Part shown: positions 1 to 11,955 of the stretch, piece by piece
Layout of the letters: every line of letters starts with the position of its first letter
Numbering within the stretch: the stretch's first letter is position 1
DNA from: Lumnitzera littorea
Taxonomy: Eukaryota > Streptophyta > Magnoliopsida > Myrtales > Combretaceae
Length of the DNA: 64,000 bases
Direction of reading: 5' to 3'
Assembly: GCA_024138015.1 (NCBI GenBank)
Contig: JAMXBB010000009.1
Span: forward strand, 15,345,599 to 15,409,598
The notes under the pieces: model-generated
Told to the model about the DNA's origin: nothing
What the model saw: the letters and a program-made list of their open reading frames with translations, nothing else
The model's database searches: none
Program-made: the position numbers and the translations under genes

Positions 1-551
1 ACTTTATATGAAATTATTACAAGCTATTTACAGGGAAATATTACAACTATAACTACCCTTATTTGTTTTGATCTACCACATCATGGGTTTTTATGATTTA
101 AAAAAAATGTTTTCATGTGATGCAAATGGTAGGTTTTAAAGGTCCCTAAGTTCTACGACCATTGCGTTTTTCAAACTAACGATTTTGTGGTCACATTTGA
201 ACTTGAGTGGGGTAACCTAATTAACCTCGAAAGATGGTTACTCCACAACATTTGAAGTTTACTTAATAGCCTTCATCCTAAGGCCCTAAGACGGCCTGGT
301 TTTGACTATATCTACTATGCTTTTATGATATAGAAAATAAAATCAAATAAACCCCAAACCGACCCCTTTAAATAAATTGCAACAAAAAGATATTATTACA
401 AAAAGGAAATGAAACAAAATAAATAAATAAAAAATAACCAACTCAAGTTTTTATTTATTATTTCTTTTTATGTTTTTGAAAAATAATCTTAATTTTGGTA
501 AATTTTAGTGGCTAGCCCTCTTAACGGCCATCCCCAATAGAGTCGCCAAAC
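1..551 (-). mobile_element. 5' leader of a Tat/Ogre-like Gypsy element that continues left of the window
   Basis: Read on the minus strand, this stretch follows the inner end of the LTR at 552-3005 and begins with a PBS-like segment. That places it as the untranslated leader of a Ty3/Gypsy element whose gag-pol would lie beyond the left edge. No gag reading frame is visible here; the sequence is AT-rich with homopolymer runs. The assignment rests on the same layout being present at 55.36-56.26 kb, where a leader of the same type leads to recognisable gag and pol. It could also be the leader scar of a truncated element. Confidence 0.5.
529..550 (-). other. Primer-binding-site region of the Tat-like element
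   Basis: On the minus strand it reads TTTGGCGACTCTATTGGGG, directly after the LTR end. A closely similar segment (TTGGCAACTCCGTTGAGG) occupies the same place after the LTR at 56255-58156. Plant Tat/Ogre elements commonly carry a TTGGCGACTCCGYTGGGGA-like sequence here, used to prime minus-strand cDNA synthesis. The role is inferred from position and resemblance. Confidence 0.55.
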
Positions 552-1242
552 TATCGAGTCTAAATTTTCAGTTTTCTTTCATTTTAATTTGATTTCTCAT
601 TTTTTGATTAATACTAAACCCAAACCTATTTAATATTAATACTCAACTAAAGAAATTGGGAAATTCCGGTTTTTTATTCAAAAAAAAATTTTGAGGTCAT
701 CAACCGATCGAAGTTGGGAAAAAGAAAAGAAACTATAATCAATTAGTTAAATTGATTATGATTTAGCTACGAGTCTTTAATTTCAATTTGAATGAAAAAT
801 TAGAGGGTTCCGAATCCGGGGGCTAACCTATTAAATCATAATGGGTACCACTATCTATTTATCGAAATTAAGTTTATTCTTCAAATTATAATTTTTTTTT
901 AAAATAAATAAAAATAAAAAAAATAAAAGAAAAAAGAACCTAAGTTTCTATATATCGCCTCGAAAGTGTTTACGTACCCGTTAGCCGAGATCAGACGATC
1001 GTAGTTCTTTCTAAAAATTTTAGTATGTTGATTTATTTTAATTTTAAAAACCGACTAAGGTTACCTATTCAATCGATTTAGTTTATTTAAAAGAAAACTA
1101 AAGGGGTCTTAACTCTCTAAGAAATCCTATATATTTATTTTTATTTTTTAAAGTTTTTTTAATTAATTTTATTTATAGAAAAACAACTTTCTATGTGATG
1201 AATCATTAAAAAAAAAACTTAATTCTAAAAATTCCCAAACTA

Positions 1243-1268
1243 ATATATATATATATATATATATATAT
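1243..1268. repeat. (AT)n microsatellite inside the LTR
   Basis: Uninterrupted alternating A and T for about 26 bases within the left LTR. Confidence 0.9.
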
Positions 1269-2646
1269 CTATATTACTACTCTTAAATAGATATTTACTT
1301 AAATCAATACTTAATTTATAAGAAAACTAATGCTAAAGGAACACTTAAGTTAATATATCTATCTATATCTCTACTTATTAAACAATCATCTACCTAATTA
1401 AAATCATATCATATAATATACTTGATATCTACTAAAATAATAATAATGTTCTAATATAAAGAATTTTAAAAAACCTTAATGTTAAAAACAACTAAACTAA
1501 TATATATATGTATGACATGTGTTATAAACTTAATCAACTAACTAACAAAATAACAATATACTAAAAATAAAAATAATAATAACTAAATAAAGAAACAAGA
1601 AATAAAGAAGGCAAGAAAGAACCCGACCTGAACTTCTTGGTTGTGTTTACTGTGCGATGAAGAGTTGCTCGTTCTGATTACTACTGATCGGCATCGTGGG
1701 ACTGCTGGCATTGAACGAAGAGCTGCGGCGGTGAGCCAATTAATAGGCGTGTTTAGTGAGCGGTAGCTGCTATATTGACGAAGCTTGGTTGCTACTATAG
1801 GAATACTTGGCTGAATAAAGAACGCGCAACGCTGATCAGAGTTGCATCTGACGTTGGTTCACATCTGATTTAGATATGCGGTGAAGGACAGTGGTTCGGT
1901 GTTGCTGGTCTAAATGTGATCCAATCATGTGATGAAGTTGCCATGTTGCTGTCAGTCGTAGGCGTGGCTGAAGACGATGGGCGCAATGGATTCACCGTAT
2001 TCGTGGAAAGTACAATGAGAGTGTGCTAGTTACCTGCATGCTATGCGTGAGCTTGATCTGTTTGCGTAGATTGTGGCGATTAGCAATGGCGAAGCACCGT
2101 ATCGTCGTGGCCTACGTGGAGTACAGCAATGACTGTCGGTTGTGATCAAAGTGTGCTACTATGGGCTATCCCGGCATTGGCAAAGAGGAGAGCAAGTGCA
2201 GCGACAGTGATGTGGAGTGTTGCGTACTGTTATTTCTTGGTGCAGTTGTTAGTTGTGCCTAGTTGTCACGGTTGCAATTTAGGTCGTAGATGTGAAGACG
2301 GTGTCGTCGATCATGGATGGAGGTCTGGAATCGTGTTTGGTCGTCAGAGTTCAAGGCGTGGCTGTGATCGTGCGTTATGTAGACTGTTGTGTTGATGGAT
2401 AGTGACTGGGGTTTGATTTGAGAACGACAAGAGCAAGTTGGACAGGGGGGAATCGTGAAAGTTGATTGCAACATTTTTCCTTTTCAATTGTGTGTGTGTG
2501 TATATGAAAAAAATTATTCCCCGCTTTATTTGGTGTGTTCCATATTTGTAAACTCTAAGACAAATTGTATCGTATCGTATCAAATCGAATCTTTTATATT
2601 GATTTTGATTTGATAAAAATTAGATAGAAAAATAAAAGCACATAGA

Positions 2647-2728
2647 TGCCTAGCAAGACTTGAACCCATGACTCCAAGCTAACTCCTTATTAATACTCTA
2701 ATGTTTATCTGTTAGGCCATTGGCCTGT
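2647..2728 (-). repeat. tRNA-like segment (SINE head or tRNA relic)
   Basis: On the minus strand, TGGCCTAACAG (2709-2719) fits the pol III A box TRGYNNANNNG. About 53 bases on, GTTCAAGTC (2657-2665) fits the B box GWTCRANNC. The flanks do not pair as an acceptor stem, so it is not an intact tRNA gene. It lies inside the LTR, so it is either a SINE inserted in that LTR or a tRNA-like part of the LTR itself. No clear poly-A or T tail or target duplication was found. Confidence 0.45.
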
Positions 2729-3005
2729 ACCTTAATTTTTAGTGTGATTGAATTATATTTAAAACACGCAACTCTCTAAAATAATTATTTGAACTAAGCT
2801 AAAACTAAAACTATTAACTCTAAAATAATTTACTTCTTAAAAAATCTAAAAATCTTTATAATTTTTTCCTTTTTCATTTTTTTTTGTATTTTCATTATTT
2901 TTCAGTTTTTATTATTGTTATTTTTTATTACTTTTGAGTTAGGATCCTATTTTAAAAACTAAAATTATAACTATTGGGAGGCAAAAATCGAGTATTTACA
3001 AACAT

Positions 3006-3021
3006 TTCTCCCTCTTTCACT
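3006..3021 (-). other. Polypurine-tract-like run next to the LTR
   Basis: On the minus strand it reads AGTGAAAGAGGGAGAAA and is followed at once by TGTTTGTAAATAC, a possible LTR start. That is what is expected just upstream of a 3' LTR. Its presence on the side opposite to the PBS-like motif suggests that the LTR may be shared by two internal regions. Chance purine runs cannot be excluded in this AT-rich DNA. Confidence 0.35.
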
Positions 3022-5000
3022 ATTATTTTCCATTCGTCTAATCCACATTTTAGTATCTTCCTCATTGAATGAGTTTCCCTAAGCAAGATTGGATGGTTAT
3101 GCACTCTACTTCCATAAGGACTTTGATGTAGGATAGGTTTAAGTGCATCGTATCTTGTTGTTTGTCCAAGACAAAGGTTGTAAGGGGAATCCTAAGGGTA
3201 ATGTAGTTTTAAAATGTACCTATTGGTTTGTTTTTTTCATATTGGTTACTCTTCTTCCTTCTTTATTTCTTTATTTCTCACCTTTTTTAGTGCTTTAGTT
3301 TCTCATTAGGTTGTGGCTTCATGTTGATATTCATTATTCACTTCTCAAGTAAAGGAATTGTTAGTTTCCTTTATCAATTTCCTACCATGCTTGGTTTCTT
3401 CATTAATATTGATTTTTCTCAGGCATTTACCATTATTTTTCCCAACTATAATGAATACTTTTGGTCTTGCATCTTCTAGTTTGTTAAATTGACTATTCAA
3501 TTATTGAAACTTATTATATTTTCTCAATTCTCTTAATCTAATTCTTATAATTCATGTTTATCTGTTTTTTTTTTCTTATGTTGCACTATAACCAATCTAC
3601 GTATTTCTTATTATTAGAATTTGATTGGTTACCATTGTCTTAGGTATGGATAGGATTTGACTCCACCATAGTCCCTTTATTAACCCTAATCACCTATTCA
3701 TGGGTTGCATCTACTAACTCTTTAGTAATGGATGTAATACTATTAAGATTTGAATTTAGATTAGGCAGCCATTTGTTATGGTATTATTTCCCTTCACAAC
3801 ATCATAGCAATTGGGAACAAAAATTTAAGAGATATTTGTAACAGGCCTTATACTATTTATCTTCTTTGAGTGTGGTATGTAAAAAGGGAGTATTGAAGTT
3901 TAGCTAGATACTCACAAATCTTCTATACTCAACCCTTGCAATATACAAATCATACATGGGAATTGGACTCAATAGTCTCCCTAATATGTTTTAAGGCCAT
4001 AAGAAAATAGTATTTAAGGGAAATTCTTGAATTCTTGATTAGATTGCCACAACATCAAAGTAACCTAAGAAGGCTTAAAATTAAGGGTCTACCTTTTAAT
4101 AGCTAAGAAGAGTCAATGGTCCTTCCCTTATAATCCATTGGAAATCATTTTCTAATTGAAATGTAACCATGCAAAACCTTAAGCCTACACTCCTTTGTTT
4201 CTATAAAAGTTATTAAGTTTCATATATAATTATTTGTATCCCAAATTTGGTCATAGCAATTTAACTATAGTCAAATTCCTCAATTGAGCTCTAATGGATG
4301 CTTTTTCTAGATTCAAGAAAAAGATCTTTTTGATTTCTACAGGGGAGCTCCTTATCGTTAACTTGTTCTCTATTTTGCATTTCCTTCTTGACATTAATAA
4401 TCTAAAAAGTCACCTTCATTAGGGGAAGAGGCATAGAGAAATCTTTTTTTTTTTTTCTTTTTAAGCACATAAATGTTTGAATAACAAAATCTTATAAGAT
4501 ATAGGATTGTTATTACCTTGAGACAACTTGATCTTAGTCGATGGGCAGGTAGGTAGATTGGGGTATCTTGATCCTCTTCTACTATATGGTTTTTCCAACC
4601 CTTAAAGGAGTCACTTTCCACTACTTTTAAAGATAAGATAAGGTTGTAGATAAGTAAGGTCTTCTTTAATTTTACTTCTTTTATTGAAGACATGTAATTT
4701 TTAGATTATATTTAGCTTAAGGATCAAGATGTTCCTATGAAAAACCTATTATGTTCTTAATAACATTTTTTTGAAAACAACATCCAACATGGTCAAATGG
4801 TTAGAGTTGATTACCATTAGGAAACTTAATTAGAAACTTAGGGTTTCACAATCATATGTGGTTATTCAAAGTTGATCAACCATTAAGGTACTCAACCTTA
4901 CATTAGGCATATGACATTTAGTGCCACAACTATTTTTCAATTTTCTAACCTACTACCAACCTTGGAAAATCAATCCTTAATCTAACTAGTTTGTTTATTT
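3022..5000. other. Unassigned AT-rich stretch, no gene seen
   Basis: No reading frame here resembles a known protein. If the run at 3006-3021 is a true polypurine tract, part of this would be decayed 3' internal sequence of a minus-strand Gypsy element, but I could not recognise integrase or RNase H in it. Only short chance open frames occur (for example 4394-4693 on the minus strand, which includes a polylysine run from a T tract). Confidence 0.4.
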
Positions 5001-8000
5001 TGTAAACATTGGTGCTATATGGGAGACTCATAGTGGCGCGATTAAATTTGGTAATTGATTTAGAATGCTCGAGAAAGTAACTTGAATAGACTAGAAACTT
5101 ATGAGGGGTTTTGTGATATTAGTTGATGAGTTTTCGCAGGCATAGAATTTGAAAATATAATAAAATATTAAAAATATAGCCAAAATTATATAAATTTACT
5201 ATATTATTATATTATCAGTAATAAGCGAATTAGTCTTTGAAATTGACAAACACTTAGAGATAAATTATAGGAGTAATATAATTAATATTGTAATAAAATA
5301 ATATATAAAAGACATGTATATATATTGGATATAATTATTATGTTAGTATATGTACCTGTAATTACTAAAAGTACCCAAGAATATGCGAATATTACTAAGT
5401 AAATGAACTAAAGCATGAAAAAAAAATTATGTTACACTTGGGAGACATATTTCGTGTCTTGACAAATTTAGGAGCCACCTATAGGATTGGAAATCAAGGA
5501 AACATGAGGTGAAGACACCTAAACCAAAGGATAAAGCTTAGTTTATTAGGAAAATAAATCCAAAATCTATATAAACCAAGCCAAGAAAATTCTAAGTACT
5601 TACCTGATGGAAGTTTGGTCATTTCGAAACATAAGAAAACTCTAGAAAAGGAGAACAAGAGAAGAAAAGTTGGGATAAAAGAATTAGGAAATATAGTATG
5701 TGAAACTAGGGTTTAATCTATTCTTAGAGAAGACAACCACCTGGAAGCAAAACTAGGACACCACTTAAAGGAGTGGATTATGTTTAACCTGGTTAACAAA
5801 CCCACTTCCCCTCACGGTCACCAGTACAGTTGGTAATTGGCGTGTCGCTAATTTCTTCGATTTTATCAAAATTTTGGGAAAAATAGTAAACGAACTCTAA
5901 AAATTTCGAAATTTGGTTTCCCTAAGTATTTTTATGTGAAGAATTCCAATATTGAAAATTTTAAATGCAGATATAGAGTCTTTAAGAAAGATGTCCTGTA
6001 CAACAATTTTCGATTGGGTTTTTGAAAGATCAATTCGTATAGTTTTGAAATGATATTTTGTGGCTATTCTCTTAAGATATTGAGCTTTGATGCTATGTGA
6101 TTAGATTTTCAAAGTTTGGTAATCAGATTTTAGGGAAATTTTGTTTTTCATAAAACACTGCATTGAAAGTAGGTTTTTCTAAAAGAGCTAAGTTGGGCTT
6201 TTGTAAAAATATGCTTAAATCTATATTAACCAATATGCAGTAACTATTAGTGAGTGAATAGGAGCTTTAAGATATTGATTTTCAATTTTAGGTGTGTATT
6301 TGGTGGTTTAGGAGTTCAATTGCGAAAGTTCTAATGAGTTGTATTAAGCGAAGGCGTAAAAGAAATGTATATATATGGTAGTAGTACTAAAATGTTGTTT
6401 TCTATATTTGCAAGTTTATTAAGACTTTAAAACTTAGGGTAAGTTGAATTTCATATAAAGTAGTTGGATATACTAATAGCAACAAGGTCAAAAACTGTAT
6501 CAGAAAGTAAGTTAGAATGTGATCTGATATGAATACGTTGAATATACTGAGAAAATGGAATTTGTACCAAAAAGTGTATTATATTTGGAATCTACCATAT
6601 TTTTTAAGACAAGCTGTAAGTCAGGAACTTTCTAAATAAAAATCTAACTTTGAACTAAGGGTTAGAAACTAAGTTAGAATGTTGTTTGGTATTAGATATC
6701 CTAACCATGCTACAAGTTCGAAAATAGATCAATTAGCAATTTATATATGAATTATATACCTTTATCAATGTCAGAACATGAGTTAGAGTCACTTAGACAA
6801 TAGCCCCTATCATAAGGGTAAGTCAGAACCTCAATCATAAAGTAGTTTGATGAAATATGCAAAATATAATAGAAATTGGAAGTTTGAGGACGATTGGTAC
6901 TGAATATTGGATTATTGGGAGTTAGAGAATAGACAAAAAAGTTACTTGATTATACTTTCTAAGAATTTATTGAAGTCAGAACTTGGATTAAAAACTTTTG
7001 GGCAATAATTTGTATCAGGTCAGAACCTTAGTCAGAATGTATTTTACTTAACTAATATCTACTAAACACCTTAGAAAACTTACCTAACACAATTAAGAAA
7101 CATATTTGAATGTCAAACTGAACTCATATACTATATATATTATAGAAACTAAAGATGTTACATTAATTTTAGGGATAATAAAGGAAGACGAGAGTGACAC
7201 ACAAGGATAATGAGGATTAGTATCCAGATAAGTGGAATTAGTGTTTCACCACACTTTGAAGTATTGTTTAAGAATACTTGGAGATTTTGGTATATGTCTT
7301 GTTTATGGTTGTAAGTTTGTTGCCTATATGCATGTAGTGTATGTGCTTGAATACTGTTGTGTTGTTTGAGTATTAGACTAATGTGTTGATTACTTCATGA
7401 TATTACATGCTTTGAACTGTTTGAATTTGCTTGATCACCTCAAAAGTAATCTAACATAAACCCGGCTTAACTATTAACTAGACTTGCATTGCAACCCATT
7501 AAGGGAAAACGATTAAGAGGTGTGGGCCAAACTTAGACCCCTTCATTGAGGATAGTAGAAATGGTTTTTTCCCCACCTTAAGTCGAATTAACTAACAAGA
7601 AAAGAGGTCATGGGTAAGTTGGGGTTCGTGGTTTGAAGGTAGTCTCGGGTAGAACATGTACTCCATTGTGTAAGCCCTAATTTGATGACTAAATTCATGA
7701 CTGTATAGCATTAAACTTCTTGAAATTCGGATTAGAGTAGACGAAATTTCTTTAATTTCACGACAATCGATCAACGTTGTACAATAGTATTTGCTTGAAC
7801 ATACATTGCATCTAATTAAACTTTCTTGAAAACTCTGGTTGCTTTATGTTAAATATGTGCTATTATCTCTGTCTCTCTTACTGAGTAAGTTGTCGCTTAT
7901 TTTCTTATAGTTGTTTTACAAGTTTCCTTAATAAACTCATTAGTACTATTCTAAGTTTCAGAAAACTAGAGAATAGGGTCGGGGAATAAGATTCAAGATT

Positions 8001-8413
8001 ACTTAATTGGATTTCTACTTAGTTTATTAACTATACTAACTTCTAGGAAAACTAATAGGGTCTCATCGAGTGACCTAATTTTCAAATAATGAGATATATT
8101 CCATACTTTGCAAGCCTATGGTTTATAGTAAATCTTTTGTAGATCTTTGAGTAAATTCAAGGTTGCATTCTTTATGTAATTTATAAAACTTGATTTTTCC
8201 TCGAATATTTAAGATATAAAAATTATTTTTAGTAGCTATTTTAAAAAGTTATACCACAAGTTAATTCTTATAAGCTATTGAATAGGATGCTTCCAAATTG
8301 AGGAGTGATAAACACCTTGTGTAGGTTATGCCTATGTTAGTAGTTAAGGTGGCTAGCTTCTAGCGTAGATTGGTTTACACAATGAGGATATTACGACTCT
8401 TTGGTTTGAGACA
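5001..8413 (+). repeat. Strongly degraded ~3.4 kb Gypsy LTR, plus orientation
   Basis: Several blocks match, in order and on the opposite strand, the LTR family at 8800-11935, 37328-40209 and 49452-52494. About 7480-7640 contains GCAACCCATTAAGGG, CCCCTTCATTGAGGATAG, AAGAGGTCATGG and GGTTTGAAGGTAGTC, paralleling GCAACCCGTTAGGGG, CCCCTTCGGAAGGGATA, GAGGAGGTCACGG and GGTTCGAAGGTAGTC. At 8310-8413, CCTTGTGTAG, ATTGGTTTACACA, ATTACGACTC and a GAGACA end mirror CCTTGTGTAG, ATGGTTTACAC, TTACGACTC and GTGACA. The start at a TGTAAACATT is only approximate. This is the oldest-looking member of the family in the window. Confidence 0.65.
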
Positions 8414-8755
8414 TAATATTATATCCAAATAATAATGGTCTAATCTTAATTTCTTTGCTTGTATTGTAGTCTAGTGGTATGAACAGTAGTCACCTAATGC
8501 AATAAATCAAGTTTGAATCCTCTCTTAAGTGTAATCACCCAAAAAATATAATAAGTTCTCTCTAATTTTTCATCTCATCATCTACAATCAAAACATAGAT
8601 GAATATAATAACCCACATTCCTTAGGCAACTAACATCCCTAATTAATTAAATCTTACATTAACCAATCATTAAAACGAGTTTCCAATTTACATGCATGAT
8701 AGTAGTAGACTATAAGAGAATGTTTATCAAGAATTGCTGGCACATATTCATGTGC
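8414..8755. other. Spacer between two opposed LTRs
   Basis: About 340 bases of AT-rich DNA separate the plus-strand LTR ending at 8413 from the minus-strand LTR starting at 8800. It contains the SINE-like segment at 8455-8550 and nothing else I could recognise. Confidence 0.5.
8455..8550 (+). repeat. SINE-like tRNA-derived element
   Basis: TAGTCTAGTGG (8467-8477) fits the pol III A box exactly. GTTTGAATC (8511-8519) fits the B box at 8 of 9 positions, 44 bases downstream. An A-rich tail (CCCAAAAAATATAATAAG) follows about 20 bases later. This is the usual head-and-tail layout of short plant SINEs. The body is very short and the element may be truncated. Confidence 0.45.
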
Positions 8756-8798
8756 CAAACACTCCACTTCTATTAATAAAGTACAACCACCATGGTGT
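8756..8798 (+). repeat. Left copy of a 43-bp direct repeat flanking an LTR block
   Basis: Identical over 43 bases to 12680-12722. It starts CAAACACTCCACTTC and ends ACCACCATGGTGT. It ends one base before the TG of the LTR at 8800. It is far longer than the 5-bp duplication that Gypsy integration makes, so it records some other event. Confidence 0.85.
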
Positions 8799-8799
8799 A

Positions 8800-11700
8800 T
8801 GTTACACCCCGAAGCGGCAGAGTTGTAACAGCCCCGCTGTGTAAACCATCCTAAGATAGAAGTTGGTCTTACAACCGCTATCTTAGACTTGATCTACACA
8901 AGGCATCCACGACTAACTCGCTTTGAAGTAAACAGTTTGTAATTTAAATAAATTATTTACCTAAGAAAGTGAGGAAATATATATATATATATATATATAC
9001 ACTATAATTTAGTTATTACAATTATTGTTTAGTTATTACAATTATCGTTTACAATATTTCTCCGTAATATATTTCCTAGTTATTACATTACTCAGAAATG
9101 AAAAATTCTAAAGTAAAAGCTTAAACCTTAAAAATATGTGTTTATTCTTCAAATGTTTTTCCTTACTCCCCAAGATTCAGCAGTTGCTAACTTCAGAGTA
9201 GTTGTTTACCGCTTCTTAGCTAGCACCTACATGACGTCTATAGGAATGTGAGCAACCACAACTCCATAAGTTAAGATGGAGGACTTAAAATTATACCATA
9301 AATACAATAACGTTATCAATCAACTTATTAGGTGCAATGCATATGCAAGCAAATGCCATTGCACAACGTTGTCCGGCTCGTCGTAAGATTAGAGAAATTG
9401 TGCCCGCTTTAATCTGGGTTGAGGAGTTGCCGTTAATGCAATAGTTCACGACCAAATCTAGGCTTATGCAATGACGACCCTGCTCTTCCCACAACTACCT
9501 TCGAACCATTGACTTCACCCTCGCCACGACCTCCTCACCTATCACTTAGTTTGACTAAGGATGAAGAAGGGACCCTTTACAATCCTGCGTTATCCCTTTC
9601 GAAGGGGTCGGTATTTAGCCGAAGAATCCTAGGTTTCTCCTAATGGGTTGCCATGCAAGTCCGATTATGATTACAAGTCGTATACTTGATTAAGTCCAAT
9701 TTAGGGTGATCATTCATTTCATACAAATCATACAATATAAGCCAGAACAACAAACAAAATCATAGCATCTCTCATAATCAAGCACATGCATACATCCAAC
9801 TATCTAACAAGCACAACCAAGCATAATCTTAAGCCTCCAAAATATAGCATCGTATTAATCCCAACTTATCTCGACTCCTCGCTCGCTCACTCACTCGAGA
9901 TCCAATTTGCTCAGGCCATCGCCGATCATCCCTATAACATAAACGTAGTTTCAGTTTTGTATATAATTATTATAGGTTCGTTTTATCCTATAACGTTTAT
10001 TGTTATGTTTTGTTTAGGGTTTAGCATACCTAATTATCTAGGTCTTGAGTCTTTTACAATTATTCTAGGTTTAGGGTTAGGTTCGGGTTCAGTTTTCGTA
10101 TTGATTTCTAAATTAAATTCTAGTTCGATTTCTAAGTATTGTTTTATACCCGAACTCTAGAAACTTGTTTTTATTCATAATATGAAATTAATCATCTTAC
10201 TTTCCGATATCCTAAATACCATCACTACGCCTAGTTAGTATTTTATTCCACCCGGTACACTTAAATCCTTATTAGTATACCGAATTTACTCCTGATGTGA
10301 GAAATTTTTATGTTTTTCATCTAATTACATAAATTTAAGTTTCCTATTAGATTTATTGTATATTTTTATTATTATCATAATATCAATTTTATTTTAATAT
10401 TTTCTATTTATTACATTTCTAATAATTATGTATTATGTATTATGTACTATTACTTTGTTATGTACCTAATACACATCTAATATTTTTATCACTCTAATTA
10501 CTATCTCCCAACATCAATTATCATTTCAAAATGTCTAAATTTATCCTAAATCAGATTTTACTACTAATTACCCTAATTTACAAAATTAACTTAAAATTTA
10601 TTATTTTTCCCTATTACTCATTTACTACATAATTAACCTAATAATTACATCTAACACCTTAAATGCTACAAGTATCATACTTTATCATATTTCAACATCC
10701 TAAAACATATAATTATTCACTAAATCAGTAATTAACCATTTAATTACTTAATTAACCATAAATTACCTATTTTATGCCTCATTTTAAGGCCTAGAAATTA
10801 TCTAAAATTTTCGAAAATTAATTTTTGAAAACGGGCTTCATAGTATTGTTCTATATCATTTAAGTAGTCTACACAAAAATTTTGGGTTCAAAACTACACT
10901 CCTAAGATCATTTATTTCTAAACCGAAACATGCTCGGTTTTGCACGATTTCTTAAGGACTATATATTACAGGACATATTTTCATCAAAATAATATTTTTT
11001 TCTAAAAACTAAATACAAAAATATTTTAGAATAACAAAATTCATAATTTTCTAAGAATATTTATTATTTTTATAAAATTACACAAAATTAGGCTAGAAAT
11101 CGGACTCACCGGCCTAGGTGGCTCCTACCACCACTGGCCGCCGTGGCCTTGTCGGCTGGTATGGGTGCTGCCACCACCATGTGGTGGTGGTGCCCGTCCA
11201 CTCCCAGCTGCTCGTCTGGTGTGGGTTTCCTTTTATGACCCTAATTGCACAGTTTTTCTTTTTTTTTTTTTTTTTGGTTTTTCTCTTGAATTTTCAAAGT
11301 TTTCTATTTTTCTCTGATTTCTAACTGTCCAAATGAGCTCTATGATTTTTTTCCCTATTTATAGAGCTTTGTAGTAATTAATATGCATTAAATTGGACAA
11401 AACATTACCCAAATCCCTTAATTTTTGGCTTTTGTGTTGCTCTAATTTAATTGGCTGATTTTTTTCTTATTTTCCCTAGCTGCCACGACCCAATTCTGGA
11501 TCATTACTTATTTTTTCTGATTTTTATTTATTTTTCATTAATTAATTATGAATTTTCTTTAATTATTTAGTATTATTTTAGCACATTTCGCGTATTTTAA
11601 ATAATTACGCGTATTTCTACTTACATGTAAATTCATATATAGTACAAATAAATATTTCTAAATATTATTTAGGTCATTTTATAATTTTTAGTATACATAT

Positions 11701-11935
11701 AATTTATCTCTAGCGATTCGTTAATTATCAAAACTCATTTTACGCATTTTCGATAAATAACGAGTTATATATTTCAAATTTGGAATTTTTATAGTCTTTT
11801 ATTTTATTACTTATTTTCTTAAATTCAAACTAACAGGATCATTTTTACTAATATTTCTAGCTTTATTTATAATTTTAGGCTTGATCGGATCTTTCAGCCA
11901 ATCGAAACCTTGAGTGACTAGTTGTGAGACTTACA
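8800..11935 (-). repeat. ~3.1 kb Gypsy LTR (copy A), with PPT and internal fragment attached
   Basis: On the plus strand it starts TGTTACACCCCGAAGCGGC and ends GAGACTTACA, giving TG...CA ends. It aligns by eye over its whole length to the solo LTRs at 37328-40209 and 49452-52494. Orientation is set by the polypurine tract next to its 11935 end, so this is a 3' LTR read on the minus strand. A TATA-like CTATAAATAGGG lies on the minus strand near 11353-11366. The open frame at 9786-10160 on the plus strand is antisense to the LTR. Long LTRs of this kind are typical of Tekay/Del-like chromoviruses; that lineage call is an inference. Confidence 0.8.
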
Positions 11936-11955
11936 TTTCTACCCCCCTCCCTTTA
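11936..11955 (-). other. Polypurine tract of LTR copy A
   Basis: The minus strand reads TAAAGGGAGGGGGGTAGAAA, immediately followed by TGTAAGTCTC, the LTR start. Just upstream is TTTTGAGAACGAAACTAA, like the FENE(T/I)-type tail many plant Gypsy pol frames have before the PPT. It primes plus-strand synthesis in an active element. Confidence 0.75.

Larger units (their letters stand above)
552..3005 (-). repeat. LTR of a Tat/Ogre-like Gypsy element
   Basis: About 2.45 kb long. The inner end (plus strand TATCGAGTC at 552, expected TGTCGAG) abuts a PBS-like site. The outer end (GGCAAAAATCGAGTATTTACA near 2980-3000, with ACA to 3005) matches the outer end of the LTR at 58156 (TGGCAAAAATAAGGTGTCTACA). 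Further shared blocks in the same order are a CGGGGGCTAACCTA box (about 819 here, 56498 there) and a TTACGTACC...GATCGTAG box (about 971 and 56701). The GC-richer part at 1610-2470 holds chance open frames, such as 2129-2395, that resemble no protein I know. Divergence from the 56-58 kb copy is high, so this is an old or different subfamily copy. Confidence 0.6.

Noticed and set aside
2129..2395. 88-codon plus-strand frame in the GC-richer part of the left LTR
   Set aside because: It lies inside the LTR at 552-3005, has no motif and overlaps other equally long frames on the opposite strand.
2647..2728. Functional tRNA gene
   Set aside because: The pol III boxes are good, but no acceptor stem pairs and it is embedded in an LTR.
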